Shown: positions 54,452-63,912 of the stretch, one piece after another
Layout of the letters: every line of letters begins with the position of its first letter
How positions within the stretch are numbered: position 1 is the first letter of the stretch
NCBI RefSeq assembly: GCF_005869935.1
Contig: NZ_SZQF01000003.1
Span: 62,001 to 126,000 of the forward strand
Reading direction: 5' to 3'
DNA: 64,000 bases
From: Winogradskyella algicola
GTDB lineage: Bacteria > Bacteroidota > Bacteroidia > Flavobacteriales > Flavobacteriaceae
Made by a program: the position numbers and the translations under genes
Notes under the pieces: generated by a model
What the model was told of the DNA's origin: nothing
Seen by the model: only the letters and a program-made list of their open reading frames with translations
The model's database searches: none

Positions 54452-55543
54452 ATGAGACGTTCGCGCTGTTTTATTCTGCTTTTGGCTTTATCTTTTTTAG
54501 GTATCAATGCGCAACAGTTTACTTTAGAAACTTCATTAGATGCTACAGTCAATGAAACCTCAGGATTATTGTATATTAATAATACATTGATTACGCATAA
54601 CGACAGTGCAAATACCAATCAACTTTTTGATATAGACATTTCTACAGGAAATGTAACTCGTACTGTTACTATTACCAATGCCACAAATATAGATTGGGAA
54701 GATCTTACACAAGATGGTACTTACATTTATATTGGCGATTTTGGCAATTACCAAGGAGACAGAACCGATTTAAAGGTATATAGAATTGCTATTTCAGATT
54801 ATTTAAATAACACGTCTCTTACTGCAGATGTGATTAATTTTAGCTATACAGACCAAACAGATTTTACAACAAGTCCGTTTGCTACCAATTTTGATGCAGA
54901 GAGTTTAATACATTACAATAACAGTCTTTATGTGCTCACCAGAAATTGGCTAGATGGCAACACCAACATTTACGAATTACCTAAAACACCTGGCTCCCAT
55001 AGCATTTCTAGGGTTGATAGTATAACAGCAGGTGGTTTGGTGTCTGGTGCAACATTCAACACAACAAGTAATCAAATTATTATCACTGGTTTTGATAGTA
55101 ACGGCGCTTTTTTAATTGAATTAACCGGATTTAACTCTGGGTTATTTTCTAACGGAACAGTTACAAAAACATCTATTGCTGTACCCGAGAATTATTCGTT
55201 TCAAATAGAGGGTATATATCCTATAAACGCCAACGAATATTATATAACAGCTGAAGAAAACGGAGCGCTTCAACCAGCTTTGTATAGTTTTAATACCTCT
55301 ACCCTTTCTTTAAATGAAACTGAATTAACACCAATTTCATTTTACCCAAATCCGGCTAGAACACAAATTACATTGAGCGAGGATAATCTTCAAACTAAAA
55401 TCTATAATATAACTGGTCAACTTGTAAAAACATCAAACAAAAAGCACATTGACGTTTCAGATTTAACTTCTGGAATATATCTTATAACTATTGAGGCTGC
55501 TTTTGAAAAAAACACAATAAGAAGACGTTTGCTGATAGAGTAA
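54452..55543 (+). CDS. Secreted beta-propeller-like protein with T9SS sorting domain
   Basis: The 363-residue protein has a signal peptide (MRRSRCFILLLALSFLGINAQ), a beta-rich repeat body (about 22-290) with NWLDGNTNIYELPK and similar turns, and a C-terminal type A sorting domain (about 296-363) including FYPNPARTQITL and LTSGIYLITIE. It is secreted through the type IX system and anchored or released at the surface. The gene ends directly against the holA 3' end (55543/55544), convergently and without a visible terminator. Confidence 0.88.
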   Translation: MRRSRCFILLLALSFLGINAQQFTLETSLDATVNETSGLLYINNTLITHNDSANTNQLFDIDISTGNVTRTVTITNATNIDWEDLTQDGTYIYIGDFGNYQGDRTDLKVYRIAISDYLNNTSLTADVINFSYTDQTDFTTSPFATNFDAESLIHYNNSLYVLTRNWLDGNTNIYELPKTPGSHSISRVDSITAGGLVSGATFNTTSNQIIITGFDSNGAFLIELTGFNSGLFSNGTVTKTSIAVPENYSFQIEGIYPINANEYYITAEENGALQPALYSFNTSTLSLNETELTPISFYPNPARTQITLSEDNLQTKIYNITGQLVKTSNKKHIDVSDLTSGIYLITIEAAFEKNTIRRRLLIE

Positions 55544-56551
55544 TTAACTCATTATTCTTACCAAAAGTTCTTTTAGCAAGTCGCCTTGTGGTACTGCATT
55601 TGCACCAACACCTTTCCCTTTTACATCAAACTCTCTGAGCAATGCTATTGTAGCACTTACTTTCTTCATTTGGTAGTTGCGGGCTGCTGTAAGATATTCA
55701 TTCACAAAATAAGGATTAACCCTTAATGCCGAAGCTACACTTCTTGGGTTTTTGTCTGTCATACCATGAAGATGCAACAACTGCGAAAAGAAATTAAATA
55801 ACAACGCTACTGTCACTACCATAGGATTGTCCTTAGGATTATCACCAAAATACTTTGCAATACGCTGTGCTTTTACAATATCTCTGGCACCAACGGCTTT
55901 TCTAAGTTCAAAATTATTGTAATCTTTACTTATTCCTATATTTTCTTCAATATGCTCTGGTGTGATTTGTGTGCCTTTTGGTAAAACAATTTTTAGCTTA
56001 TTGAGTTCATTATTTACTTTGCTTAAATCGGTTCCTAAAAACTCAACCAGCATTTGCGCTGCTTTTGGCGAAATATCATAACCTTGTCCTTTTAAAACTC
56101 GTCTTATCCAATCTGGCACTTGGTTATCATAAAGTTTTTTGCTTTCGTAAACTACACCTCCATTTTTAGTAATTGCCTTGTAAAGTGCTTTACGCTTGTC
56201 TATTTTTTTGTATTTGTAATTAACCACTAAAACAGTAGTTGGTTGCGGATTAGCAGCATATTCTGCTAATTTTTCTATAGTACGACTAAGGTCTTGCGCT
56301 TCTTTTACAATAACTACTTGGCGCTCTGCCATCATAGGATAACGCTTGGCATTACTTACGATATCGTCAATGCTAACATCTCTTCCATAAAGTATCATTT
56401 GATTAAAACCTTTCTCTACTTCATCCAAAAGATTATCTTCAATAAAATCTGAAATCTTATCAATGTAGTAAGCCTCCTCACCCATTAAAAAATAGATGGG
56501 TTTAATTTGCCCCTTTTTTAAGTCTTCTACTAATGTTTTTACTTCGTCCAA
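55544..56551 (-). CDS. holA: DNA polymerase III subunit delta
   Basis: The clamp-loader subunit that opens the beta clamp. The 335-residue protein has the AAA+-like fold start IKPIYFLMGEEAYYIDKISDFI, ERQVVIVKEAQDL and the DLSKVNNELNKL region. Family length is normal. It starts 48 nt from the divergent HsdR_N-like gene, a conserved neighbourhood in Bacteroidota as I recall. Confidence 0.93.
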   Translation of the reverse strand: MDEVKTLVEDLKKGQIKPIYFLMGEEAYYIDKISDFIEDNLLDEVEKGFNQMILYGRDVSIDDIVSNAKRYPMMAERQVVIVKEAQDLSRTIEKLAEYAANPQPTTVLVVNYKYKKIDKRKALYKAITKNGGVVYESKKLYDNQVPDWIRRVLKGQGYDISPKAAQMLVEFLGTDLSKVNNELNKLKIVLPKGTQITPEHIEENIGISKDYNNFELRKAVGARDIVKAQRIAKYFGDNPKDNPMVVTVALLFNFFSQLLHLHGMTDKNPRSVASALRVNPYFVNEYLTAARNYQMKKVSATIALLREFDVKGKGVGANAVPQGDLLKELLVRIMS

Positions 56552-56599
56552 TCTCTTAAATCGTTTGCTCGAATGATATTATAATTTTAATTTTGTGAA

Positions 56600-57049
56600 G
56601 TGCAAAAACTCAACTTTCCACAGTTTGAATACCGATTCAAAAGTACAGAAAATAAAATTTCTATTTTTGATGTCATTCGGAAAAAATTTATCATTCTTCA
56701 ACCAGAAGAATGGGTAAGACAGCATTGTGTACATTACCTCATCAATGAAAAGAATTATCCAAAATCTTTGATCAATGTTGAAAAGGAGTTAAACATTAAT
56801 GGCTTAAAGAAACGCTACGATATTGTAATTTTTAATCCAGATGGTAGTATTCTTCTTATTGTTGAATGCAAATCGCACGACATTACCATAAATCAAAATA
56901 CTTTTGACCAAATTGCACGTTATAATTTAGCGTTAGATGCAGAATTCCTCATGGTAACAAACGGCATAAATCATTATTATTGCCAAATGGACACTAAAGC
57001 AGAGCGTTATCAGTTTTTAAGAGATATTCCTAACTATAAAAAGGCATAA
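56600..57049 (+). CDS. HsdR N-terminal-type endonuclease domain protein
   Basis: The 149-residue protein is an isolated restriction-type domain: ENKISIFDVIRKKF, LKKRYDIVIFNPDG (Asp), then LLIVECKSHD (E-x-K) give the PD-(D/E)XK site (about residues 74 to 99). It lacks helicase and specificity domains, so it is not a restriction enzyme on its own. The start is GTG at 56600, because an in-frame TAA at 56588-56590 excludes anything earlier and there is no ATG. It ends immediately before the glycosyltransferase start (57050). Confidence 0.88.
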   Translation: MQKLNFPQFEYRFKSTENKISIFDVIRKKFIILQPEEWVRQHCVHYLINEKNYPKSLINVEKELNINGLKKRYDIVIFNPDGSILLIVECKSHDITINQNTFDQIARYNLALDAEFLMVTNGINHYYCQMDTKAERYQFLRDIPNYKKA

Positions 57050-58042
57050 ATGTACAGCGACAAGGATATAGCAATTGTTATTTTAAACTGGAATGGTAAA
57101 GCGCTACTAGAGCAGTTTTTACCGTCGGTTTTAAAATATTCTGAAGATGCTAAAATTTATGTTGCAGATAATGCCTCTACCGATAATTCTGTTGAATTTT
57201 TACAAACTTCGTTTCCCGAGGTTAGTATTATTCAAAATTCTGAAAATGGTGGTTATGCAAAAGGCTATAATGAAGCTTTAAAACATGTTTCTGAACCACT
57301 GCTCTGCCTGCTAAATAGTGATATTGAAGTTACACAGAATTGGCTAGATAAAATTCTAACAGCTTTCAATTCTGAAGTAAAACCAGACATCCTTCAACCA
57401 AAAATATTAGACTACAAAGACAAGTCTAAATTTGAATATGCTGGTGCTGCAGGTGGCTTCATAGACAAATATGGTTATCCTTTTTGTAGAGGTCGCATAT
57501 TTAACAGCATCGAGGAAGATAAAGGTCAATACAATGATATCACAGATATTTTTTGGGCTTCTGGTGCTTGTTTTTTTATAAAGAACCAAGTTTTTAAAGC
57601 CTTAAACGGTTTTGATGAAAGCTATTTTGCGCACATGGAAGAAATAGATTTGTGCTGGCGCGCTTTTAATAGTAATTTTAAAACACAATATGTTGGTACA
57701 TCCACAGTGTATCATGTTGGTGGCGCAACCTTAAATAATTCTAACCCTAAAAAGACGTACCTCAACTTTAGAAATAGTCTTATAACTTTAGTTAAAAACA
57801 CTGACAGTAATGTGTTTTCTAAGGCTATAATGAGAATGCTTTTAGATGGTGTTGCAGGTGTTATGTTTTTACTGCAATTAAAACCTGCTCACTTCATTGC
57901 TATCCTAAAAGCTCATGGTTCTTTTTACCTCAATTTGAGTAATGTTTTAAAGAAACGCAAAACACTCAAAAAACGTCCTAATTATTACCAAACCTCTTCA
58001 ATTGTTTGGTCTTATTATGTAAAGAGAAAACAAACGTTTTAA
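57050..58042 (+). CDS. Family 2 glycosyltransferase
   Basis: The 330-residue GT-A enzyme has IVILNWNGKALLEQFLPSV, VADNASTDNSVEFL, LCLLNSDIEVTQNWL (the SD-type metal motif) and FFIKNQVFKALNGFDESYFAHMEEIDLCWRA. It is of the rhamnosyltransferase-like group and probably adds sugars to envelope polysaccharide. A C-terminal hydrophobic segment (about residues 262-285) may associate with the membrane. It is coupled to the HsdR_N-like gene (TAA directly followed by ATG). Confidence 0.93.
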   Translation: MYSDKDIAIVILNWNGKALLEQFLPSVLKYSEDAKIYVADNASTDNSVEFLQTSFPEVSIIQNSENGGYAKGYNEALKHVSEPLLCLLNSDIEVTQNWLDKILTAFNSEVKPDILQPKILDYKDKSKFEYAGAAGGFIDKYGYPFCRGRIFNSIEEDKGQYNDITDIFWASGACFFIKNQVFKALNGFDESYFAHMEEIDLCWRAFNSNFKTQYVGTSTVYHVGGATLNNSNPKKTYLNFRNSLITLVKNTDSNVFSKAIMRMLLDGVAGVMFLLQLKPAHFIAILKAHGSFYLNLSNVLKKRKTLKKRPNYYQTSSIVWSYYVKRKQTF

Positions 58043-58101
58043 CTGTTTATAAAACTGTTAAAGTTTTTGTTAATCTATGTTATAGCCTATTTTCTTTTGT
58101 A

Positions 58102-58109
58102 TAATTTTG
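58102..58109 (+). promoter_or_regulatory. Predicted -7 element of the OmpA-like gene
   Basis: TAATTTTG matches TAnnTTTG exactly, 29 nt before the start codon. No good -33 TTG is found at the expected spacing. Confidence 0.45.
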
Positions 58110-58138
58110 ATATGTTAAAATTAACAATTTAAACTATA

Positions 58139-59005
58139 ATGAAAATTATGAAAAAACTAATGTTATTAGGTGTTTGCTCAATGGTGTTGTTTGCATCTTG
58201 CGTATCGAAGAAAGAATATGCTGCACTTGAGGCAAAACATCAAGAAACACAAGACTTATTAAACAGTGCTACTGTAAAACTAAATAAGTGTCTTTCTGAC
58301 GCTGCTGCAGCTAGTGCCAGAGTAGAAACCATGAAAGACCAATTGGCTGATTTACGTAAGGCGAACCAAGATTTAATTGATACCAAAGGAAATTTGACAA
58401 CCTTAACTCAAAAAGGCGCAGAAAACCTTGAAAAATCTCTGGAAAGCTTAAAAGAAAAGGATTTAAAAATATCACGTTTGCAAGATGCTTTAAACAAAAA
58501 AGATAGTGTAACACTAGCTTTGGTAACTAGCTTAAAGAAAGAGGTAGGCATCAATGATCCAGACATTGAAATTAATGTAGAGAAAGGTGTTGTTTTTATC
58601 TCTATTGCTGATAAATTATTATTTAAAAGTGGTAGCTATAACGTAACCGACAGAGCAAAAGAAATCTTAAGTAAAGTTGCAAAAGTAATTAAAAGTAAGC
58701 CTACATTTGAAGCAATGGTTGAGTCTCACACAGATAATGTACCATACAGTAAGCCACCATTATTAGATAACTGGGATCTTAGTGTAAAACGTGCAACATC
58801 TGTAGTACGTGTATTAGAAAGCTTAGAGGTAAACCCTCAACAATTAATTGCTGCTGGTCGTAGTTACCACGTACCTTTAGTAGCTAATGATACTGCTGAA
58901 AACAAAGCTAAAAACAGAAGAACTCGTATCATTGTTCTTCCAAAAATTGATGAATTCTACGAGATGATTGAAGAAGAAATGAAGAATCTTTCTGCTGAAA
59001 ATTAA
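58139..59005 (+). CDS. OmpA-family peptidoglycan-associated lipoprotein
   Basis: The 288-residue protein has a lipoprotein signal (MKIMKKLMLLGVCSMVLFASC, Cys21), a coiled-coil spacer (about 30-120) and a C-terminal OmpA domain (about 145-280) with VESHTDNVPYS, LSVKRATSVVRVLES and AENKAKNRRTRIIVLPK (peptidoglycan contacts Asp and Arg). It links the outer membrane to the cell wall. A second ATG three codons downstream could be the real start. A perfect palindromic terminator follows at 59032. Confidence 0.93.
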   Translation: MKIMKKLMLLGVCSMVLFASCVSKKEYAALEAKHQETQDLLNSATVKLNKCLSDAAAASARVETMKDQLADLRKANQDLIDTKGNLTTLTQKGAENLEKSLESLKEKDLKISRLQDALNKKDSVTLALVTSLKKEVGINDPDIEINVEKGVVFISIADKLLFKSGSYNVTDRAKEILSKVAKVIKSKPTFEAMVESHTDNVPYSKPPLLDNWDLSVKRATSVVRVLESLEVNPQQLIAAGRSYHVPLVANDTAENKAKNRRTRIIVLPKIDEFYEMIEEEMKNLSAEN

Positions 59006-59031
59006 TTTTTGAACTCAAATAATTTAAAATT

Positions 59032-59061
59032 AAAAACCCAATGCAATTGCATTGGGTTTTT
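59032..59061. terminator. Bidirectional terminator
   Basis: AAAAACCCAATGC-AATT-GCATTGGGTTTTT forms a perfect 13-bp stem with A- and T-tracts on the two sides, between the OmpA-like gene and the convergent menE. Confidence 0.92.
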
Positions 59062-59101
59062 GTTTTTATCATTAGTTTCTTCTGTAATTTAATGAATAAA
59101 C

Positions 59102-60184
59102 CTATCTTAAAACAGACTCTATAGTTTTAGCACGTTGTATTTTTCCATTAACAGTTTCTACAAATTTATCTGTAATGTAAATATGTTTAGGAACTTCAAA
59201 CTTTGTTAAACCCTTAATAAATCGTATCCTATTGGCTATACTTTCAACAGAATCTCTTGGGTTTTCTACAATTAAAACAAGTCGTTCTCCTAAAGTTTCA
59301 TCTTCTTCACCTGCAACAATAAAACGCTCATCAATAGCAGGCTGTAGCTTATCTTCTATCTGTTCTGGAAATAACTTAACTCCACCAGAGTTGATAACAT
59401 TGTCATAACGACCTAATAACTGAAAACTAGTTTCAGATTTCAAATCTACAATATCATTAGTTACAAGAGGTTCATCAACTAAATTATAGGCGTTAATTAC
59501 CAAACACTGCCTCTCATCTTGAGAAAATGTCACATTAGGGATAGCATTAAAATACTTCTCAGCTTTAGACGCTTTAGAAGGTAATTGTCTAACTGCAACA
59601 TGAGTTACTGTCTCTGTCATACCATAGGTTTCAAAAAACTTAGAATCACAGTCTTTAATTCGCTCAAGTAATGGAAGCGTCACTTTAGAACCACCAACAA
59701 TAATTGTCTTAATGTTGTAAGTGTACTTAAGCGTATGCTTTAATTGCAGCGGAATCATTGCACAAAAATCGTAATGCTTTTCATAATCAAACATTGGGTG
59801 TGCGCTAGGCTCTACATGATCTAACTCTAAACCTAAAATCATAGCTCTAACCAACATCATCTTACCAGCTATATAATGGCTTGGCAAACAATCTAAAGCA
59901 GAATTTCCTGGCTCCAAACCAAAGAAATCTCCAGTGGCGATGGCAGAATTTACCATAGCCTGTTTTTTTAACTTTATTAGCTTTGGCTTACCAGTAGAAC
60001 CAGAGGTTCTAACTTCAATATAATCTTTATCATTAAGCCAATCTATTAAGAAGTTCCCTGTAGCTTTTTCATAAGGTGCTCCTTCTTTAATAAGACTATA
60101 AGCCACTTCTTTAAGGTCCTCGTGATTATAGTGTAACCCGTTTAATTTAAAACGATTATGAACTTTATCGTATTCTGGTGTCAT
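59102..60184 (-). CDS. menE: O-succinylbenzoate-CoA ligase
   Basis: Activates O-succinylbenzoate to its CoA thioester in menaquinone synthesis. The 360-residue protein is a short AMP-binding enzyme with VRTSGSTGKPKLIKLKK (P-loop), TYGMTETVTHVAV and RYDNVINSGGVKLFPEQIE. It lacks the long N-terminal part of other acyl-CoA ligases, which is typical for flavobacterial MenE. It lies 3 nt after the CPBP gene and belongs to the operon menC-CPBP-menE. Confidence 0.92.
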   Translation of the reverse strand: MTPEYDKVHNRFKLNGLHYNHEDLKEVAYSLIKEGAPYEKATGNFLIDWLNDKDYIEVRTSGSTGKPKLIKLKKQAMVNSAIATGDFFGLEPGNSALDCLPSHYIAGKMMLVRAMILGLELDHVEPSAHPMFDYEKHYDFCAMIPLQLKHTLKYTYNIKTIIVGGSKVTLPLLERIKDCDSKFFETYGMTETVTHVAVRQLPSKASKAEKYFNAIPNVTFSQDERQCLVINAYNLVDEPLVTNDIVDLKSETSFQLLGRYDNVINSGGVKLFPEQIEDKLQPAIDERFIVAGEEDETLGERLVLIVENPRDSVESIANRIRFIKGLTKFEVPKHIYITDKFVETVNGKIQRAKTIESVLR

Positions 60185-60187
60185 TAT

Positions 60188-61126
60188 TTATTCTCCAATG
60201 ATTTTATAATCTTCTTTTGGTGGTTCGTTTACTTTACCAAATAGGCGCTCTTTCCAATTTTTCCAACCGTATCTTTTTGATAAAATTAATAACATAATTG
60301 GATAAACAACCAATACTGGTATTAAGATTTCGCCAATAATACTCATAGATGGCTCGGCTGTACTTTTAAAAATAGCGTCTGTTTGCAGTGCTGTCCAATC
60401 TGCAGTAACTAAAAGCGATGCCAACAAGTTGTTTCCTAAGTGAAATCCCAAAGCAAGTTCTAATCCATCATCCATTAAGGTCATAATACCTAAAAGCAGA
60501 CCTGTACCAATGTAGAATATCATCATCTTCCAGAAACCAACATTAGCTACTTCTGGATTAGCACTATGTGCAATACCAAATAAAACAGAGGTTAGAATTA
60601 AAGGAAACCATTTGTTCTTCACCATAACACCTATATGCTGCATTAAATAACCTCTAAAAAGATATTCTTCCAATCCAATTTGAAAAGGAAATAAAACAAT
60701 ACTTACTAAAAATAAAATAGAAAACTTCTTAAAATCGAATTGATAAATAATCTCTGATGAATCTATATTATAGCCTATGATAAAAGAAACAATTGTAAAC
60801 GTTGCAATCATCATAAAAGCAAAGAATACCCTGCCATAATCTACCTTAGGTCTTGCTGTTGTTAATGACAAAATACTTCTTTGATGTACATACTTGACCA
60901 AAATAAAAAGTAAGCCTAACAAAAATGCAAAAGGAATGAGATTAAAAGCTAGATTGAGAGTAGAAGGTATACCCTTCATCATTTCATATGCTGCTTCTAA
61001 ATCTGCAGGATCTGTTACAAGATAAAACACAAAATTTAATAAAAAGATACCTGCAACTAATATGGTAGTGAGGATAAACATCCATAATTCTCGTTGCCCT
61101 TTATATGCTTGTTGTATATAATTCAT
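60188..61126 (-). CDS. CPBP family intramembrane metalloprotease
   Basis: The 312-residue membrane protein has about eight helices and the CPBP motifs EEYLFRGYLMQHIG (EExxxR), FGIAHSANP (HxxxN-like) and LGFHLGNNLLA. In other bacteria this family (related to CAAX proteases) processes or protects membrane proteins or peptides. It overlaps menC by 4 nt (ATGA) and precedes menE by 3 nt, placing a membrane protease within the menaquinone operon. Confidence 0.92.
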   Translation of the reverse strand: MNYIQQAYKGQRELWMFILTTILVAGIFLLNFVFYLVTDPADLEAAYEMMKGIPSTLNLAFNLIPFAFLLGLLFILVKYVHQRSILSLTTARPKVDYGRVFFAFMMIATFTIVSFIIGYNIDSSEIIYQFDFKKFSILFLVSIVLFPFQIGLEEYLFRGYLMQHIGVMVKNKWFPLILTSVLFGIAHSANPEVANVGFWKMMIFYIGTGLLLGIMTLMDDGLELALGFHLGNNLLASLLVTADWTALQTDAIFKSTAEPSMSIIGEILIPVLVVYPIMLLILSKRYGWKNWKERLFGKVNEPPKEDYKIIGE

Positions 61127-62163
61127 ACGTTTAAATTAAAAATCCAATCTTTATTTTTATTGTATTGCAAAGTACCATTTTTTACTGTCAATGGTGAAGC
61201 AAAATTATTAGTAAACAAACTTCCCGTTCCCAATCCCTGAGGCATAGGGTTATTCAGCGTGTAGGTCCATTGTGCAATGGCATTAAGACCAACATTGCTC
61301 TCCAAAGCACTCGTAATCCACCATTTTATACCCAAATCTTCAGCAGTATTAATCCATTGTTGACTTCCTTTAAAACCGCCAACTAAACTTGGTTTTAGTA
61401 TAATATATTGTGGTTTTATGATTTGAAGCAGCTTTAACTTATCTTTTTCTGAAAAAACTCCAATTAGCTCTTCATCTAAAGCGATTGGCAGAGGTGTTAC
61501 CTCACAAAGGCTCGCCATGTCTTCAAATTGTTTAGGCTTTATAGGTTGTTCTATAGAATGTAACTGATACTCTGAAAGACGCTTTAATTTTTCAAGGGCT
61601 TCACTTGGTGAGAATGCTCCGTTAGCATCTACGCGAAGTTCTATATCTGAAATTGAAAATTCTTTTCGAATCGATTTTAAAATATTCAATTCTGTTTGAA
61701 AATCAATAGCACCAATTTTAAGTTTAATACAATCAAAACCTGCTTCAATTTTCTCTTTTACTTGCTTACGCATAAAGGTTTCATCTCCCATCCAAACCAA
61801 ACCATTAATAGGAATAGTATCTTGTCCTTGAGTAAATTTAGATGGAAACAAATTGAATTGAGATTCGCTTTCTAAAGACTTAAAAGCCATCTCAATACCA
61901 AACTGAATACTTGGTAGTTCGACAAGCTCGCTGACCAAAGTTTCCAAACCCAAATTGATGTTCGCACAAACCCATTTCAATTTTTCTTCATAATCAGGTC
62001 TGTCGTCAATAGATAATCCTCTTAAGATGCCGCATTCACCTATTCCAGTTTTATCATAGTTGTTTAAAACAATAAACCAAGTTTCCTTAGTAGTCATAAC
62101 GCCTCTAGACGTACCACTAGCCTGCTTAAAACTGAGTATGTATTTATGGTATGTTGCTATCAT
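61123..62163 (-). CDS. menC: O-succinylbenzoate synthase
   Basis: An enolase-superfamily enzyme forming O-succinylbenzoate by dehydration. The 346-residue protein has the general-base CIKLKIGAIDF (Lys-x-Lys), metal ligands in RVDANGAFSP (Asp), HSIEQPIKP (Glu) and ALDEELIGV, and IILKPSLVGG with the second-side Lys. It is the first gene of an operon with the CPBP protease (4-nt overlap) and menE. Confidence 0.93.
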   Translation of the reverse strand: MIATYHKYILSFKQASGTSRGVMTTKETWFIVLNNYDKTGIGECGILRGLSIDDRPDYEEKLKWVCANINLGLETLVSELVELPSIQFGIEMAFKSLESESQFNLFPSKFTQGQDTIPINGLVWMGDETFMRKQVKEKIEAGFDCIKLKIGAIDFQTELNILKSIRKEFSISDIELRVDANGAFSPSEALEKLKRLSEYQLHSIEQPIKPKQFEDMASLCEVTPLPIALDEELIGVFSEKDKLKLLQIIKPQYIILKPSLVGGFKGSQQWINTAEDLGIKWWITSALESNVGLNAIAQWTYTLNNPMPQGLGTGSLFTNNFASPLTVKNGTLQYNKNKDWIFNLNV

Positions 62164-62220
62164 AATAGTAGTTCAAAAATAAGCATATCACTGTTAAGAA
62201 ACATCTATTTTAAAAAAATA

Positions 62221-62246
62221 TCAGGCACCAATTTCTTGATGCCTGA
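62221..62246 (-). terminator. Terminator of the carbonic anhydrase operon
   Basis: TCAGGCA and TGCCTGA pair (7 bp) across a 12-nt loop. On the minus strand it is followed by TATTTTTTT. It lies 35 nt after the carbonic anhydrase stop. Confidence 0.7.
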
Positions 62247-62280
62247 ACCATTAACCAATCAACCTAATTTATGTAATCAA

Positions 62281-63054
62281 TCACATAAATTTTACTTTCC
62301 CTGTAGCCATATCGTATACCGCTGGCACAATTTTTATTTTTCCTTCTTTTTCTAAGCTTGCCATTTTTGGCGATTGCTTACGAATATCTTCTACCGTAAT
62401 GTGTGCATTTGTCACAATAACATTATTGGTAAATTCTTCGTTTTTAGAAGATACTTCACCCATTTTAGTAGTAGCATCTATTGATGGCTGTATCTCATCT
62501 AGTAGATTTTGAAGCGCATTCATCTCCATGGAAGCTGCATCAACTTTATCTATGGCGCTCTTTACAGCTCCACAAGCCGTATGACCCATTACAATTACTA
62601 CTTTAGAACCAGCAACTGCAGTAGCAAACTCCATAGACCCAACGATATCTTTGTTCTCAATATTGCCAGCTACCCTTGCAACAAAAATATCACCAATACC
62701 TAAATCAAAAACATCTTCTACTGGTACTCTACTATCTACGCAAGATAGAACGATTGCTTGTGGATATTGCCCAATCATTGCTTCACGACGTTGAGATGAG
62801 TGATCGCGCATTGTTAAATTGTTACTCACGAAGTTTTCATTACCTTTTTTTAGTCTTCCAATTATTTCATCAGGGCTCATATCTGCTTGTTCTTCTGCTG
62901 TTAGGATACTATTAATAGGGTCTTGCTTTATTGTTTTTGCTTGAGTTTTGACCTCTGATGTAGAGGTTGTTTCAGTGTTCTTCTCATTACAGCTGTAAGA
63001 CATTACAACTAAAGCTAAAATCATTGAATTTTTAAAAATGTTTTTCATAGTCAT
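62281..63054 (-). CDS. Beta-class carbonic anhydrase, lipoprotein form
   Basis: The 257-residue protein starts with a type II signal (MTMKNIFKNSMILALVVMSYSC, lipobox Cys22), an Asn/Glu/Ser/Thr-rich spacer of about 30 residues, then a complete beta-CA: VLSCVDSRVPVEDVF (Cys and Asp-Arg dyad) and VIVMGHTACGAVKSA (His and Cys zinc ligands). It interconverts CO2 and bicarbonate. Beta-class enzymes are usually cytoplasmic, so an envelope-anchored form is notable. It lies 34 nt after the DUF2490 gene and is probably co-transcribed. Confidence 0.93.
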   Translation of the reverse strand: MTMKNIFKNSMILALVVMSYSCNEKNTETTSTSEVKTQAKTIKQDPINSILTAEEQADMSPDEIIGRLKKGNENFVSNNLTMRDHSSQRREAMIGQYPQAIVLSCVDSRVPVEDVFDLGIGDIFVARVAGNIENKDIVGSMEFATAVAGSKVVIVMGHTACGAVKSAIDKVDAASMEMNALQNLLDEIQPSIDATTKMGEVSSKNEEFTNNVIVTNAHITVEDIRKQSPKMASLEKEGKIKIVPAVYDMATGKVKFM

Positions 63055-63088
63055 TGAATTTATTTGATAGTGTTAAAAAAATTGTCTG

Positions 63089-63778
63089 TTAAAAATTATG
63101 GTGCATACTTATTTGCCACTGCCCTTTTCCCCATGTATCAGTCTTTTGGTTCATCCAGCCTAACTGAAATCTTATTTTAGAGTTGAGTACGTAACCTAGT
63201 CCTAAATAAGTACGATTTCTATCGAATAGTTCTACAGTTCTACCATCGCCAATCCCTTGCTCACCATTGATGAATAATTCATTATATAGTGCGATGTAAT
63301 AAGCTTTAGGACTTAATTCTTTGCTATTTATAGGTACATTTAAAAATAGATTATAGCGATAGCGTGTTCTAAAGTCTTGATCTTCTACAAATCTTTGTTC
63401 ATACCGAAAACGGTGTGTGAGATAAAATCGATTACCCAACTTCTGAGGAATTAACGCTTCTTGATAGATACGGTTCTCAACAAAAGTATCATCACTATCG
63501 CCAAACTGACCTGTTGTAATATTGGCATATCCAAGGGTAAACATTACACCAGAGTCTTTTGGTGTAAAAGTTAATCCTGATCTTAACATTAGTTGTTCCA
63601 TATCACCAAAACCTTGCCAGTCACGGTATTGGAAATCCCCTTGAATTCCCCATTGGCTATCCTTAAATTGATGGTTGTAGAAGTACATAAACCAAGCACC
63701 TGTTTGTGATTCTTCAACTTGAGCATTTGCGCCCCAAAACGAAAGCAATACTGTAATAGTAAAAAGTTTTAATCTCAT
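63089..63778 (-). CDS. DUF2490 outer-membrane beta-barrel protein
   Basis: The 229-residue protein has a signal peptide (MRLKLFTITVLLSFWGANAQ) and alternating strands with aromatic residues throughout, ending in QWQISMHHNF. This matches the DUF2490 family (WFMYFYNHQFKDSQWGIQGDFQYRDW near the start), predicted to be an outer-membrane barrel. Role unknown; the operon partner is the carbonic anhydrase lipoprotein. Confidence 0.88.
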   Translation of the reverse strand: MRLKLFTITVLLSFWGANAQVEESQTGAWFMYFYNHQFKDSQWGIQGDFQYRDWQGFGDMEQLMLRSGLTFTPKDSGVMFTLGYANITTGQFGDSDDTFVENRIYQEALIPQKLGNRFYLTHRFRYEQRFVEDQDFRTRYRYNLFLNVPINSKELSPKAYYIALYNELFINGEQGIGDGRTVELFDRNRTYLGLGYVLNSKIRFQLGWMNQKTDTWGKGQWQISMHHNF

Positions 63779-63912
63779 ATTTGATTATTTATTATGCAAA
63801 TATAAAAGTATTACTATTGATTTATAGATTTTGAATTATGTTTAACTTTTAATTAACTTGAATACACAAATCAGTTTTGCGTAAAAAATTTCTATTTTTA
63901 TCAAAAACAAGA

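Noticed and set aside
56600-57049. Type I restriction-modification system
   Set aside because: Only an isolated HsdR_N-like domain is present; helicase, HsdM and HsdS are absent and the neighbours are housekeeping genes.
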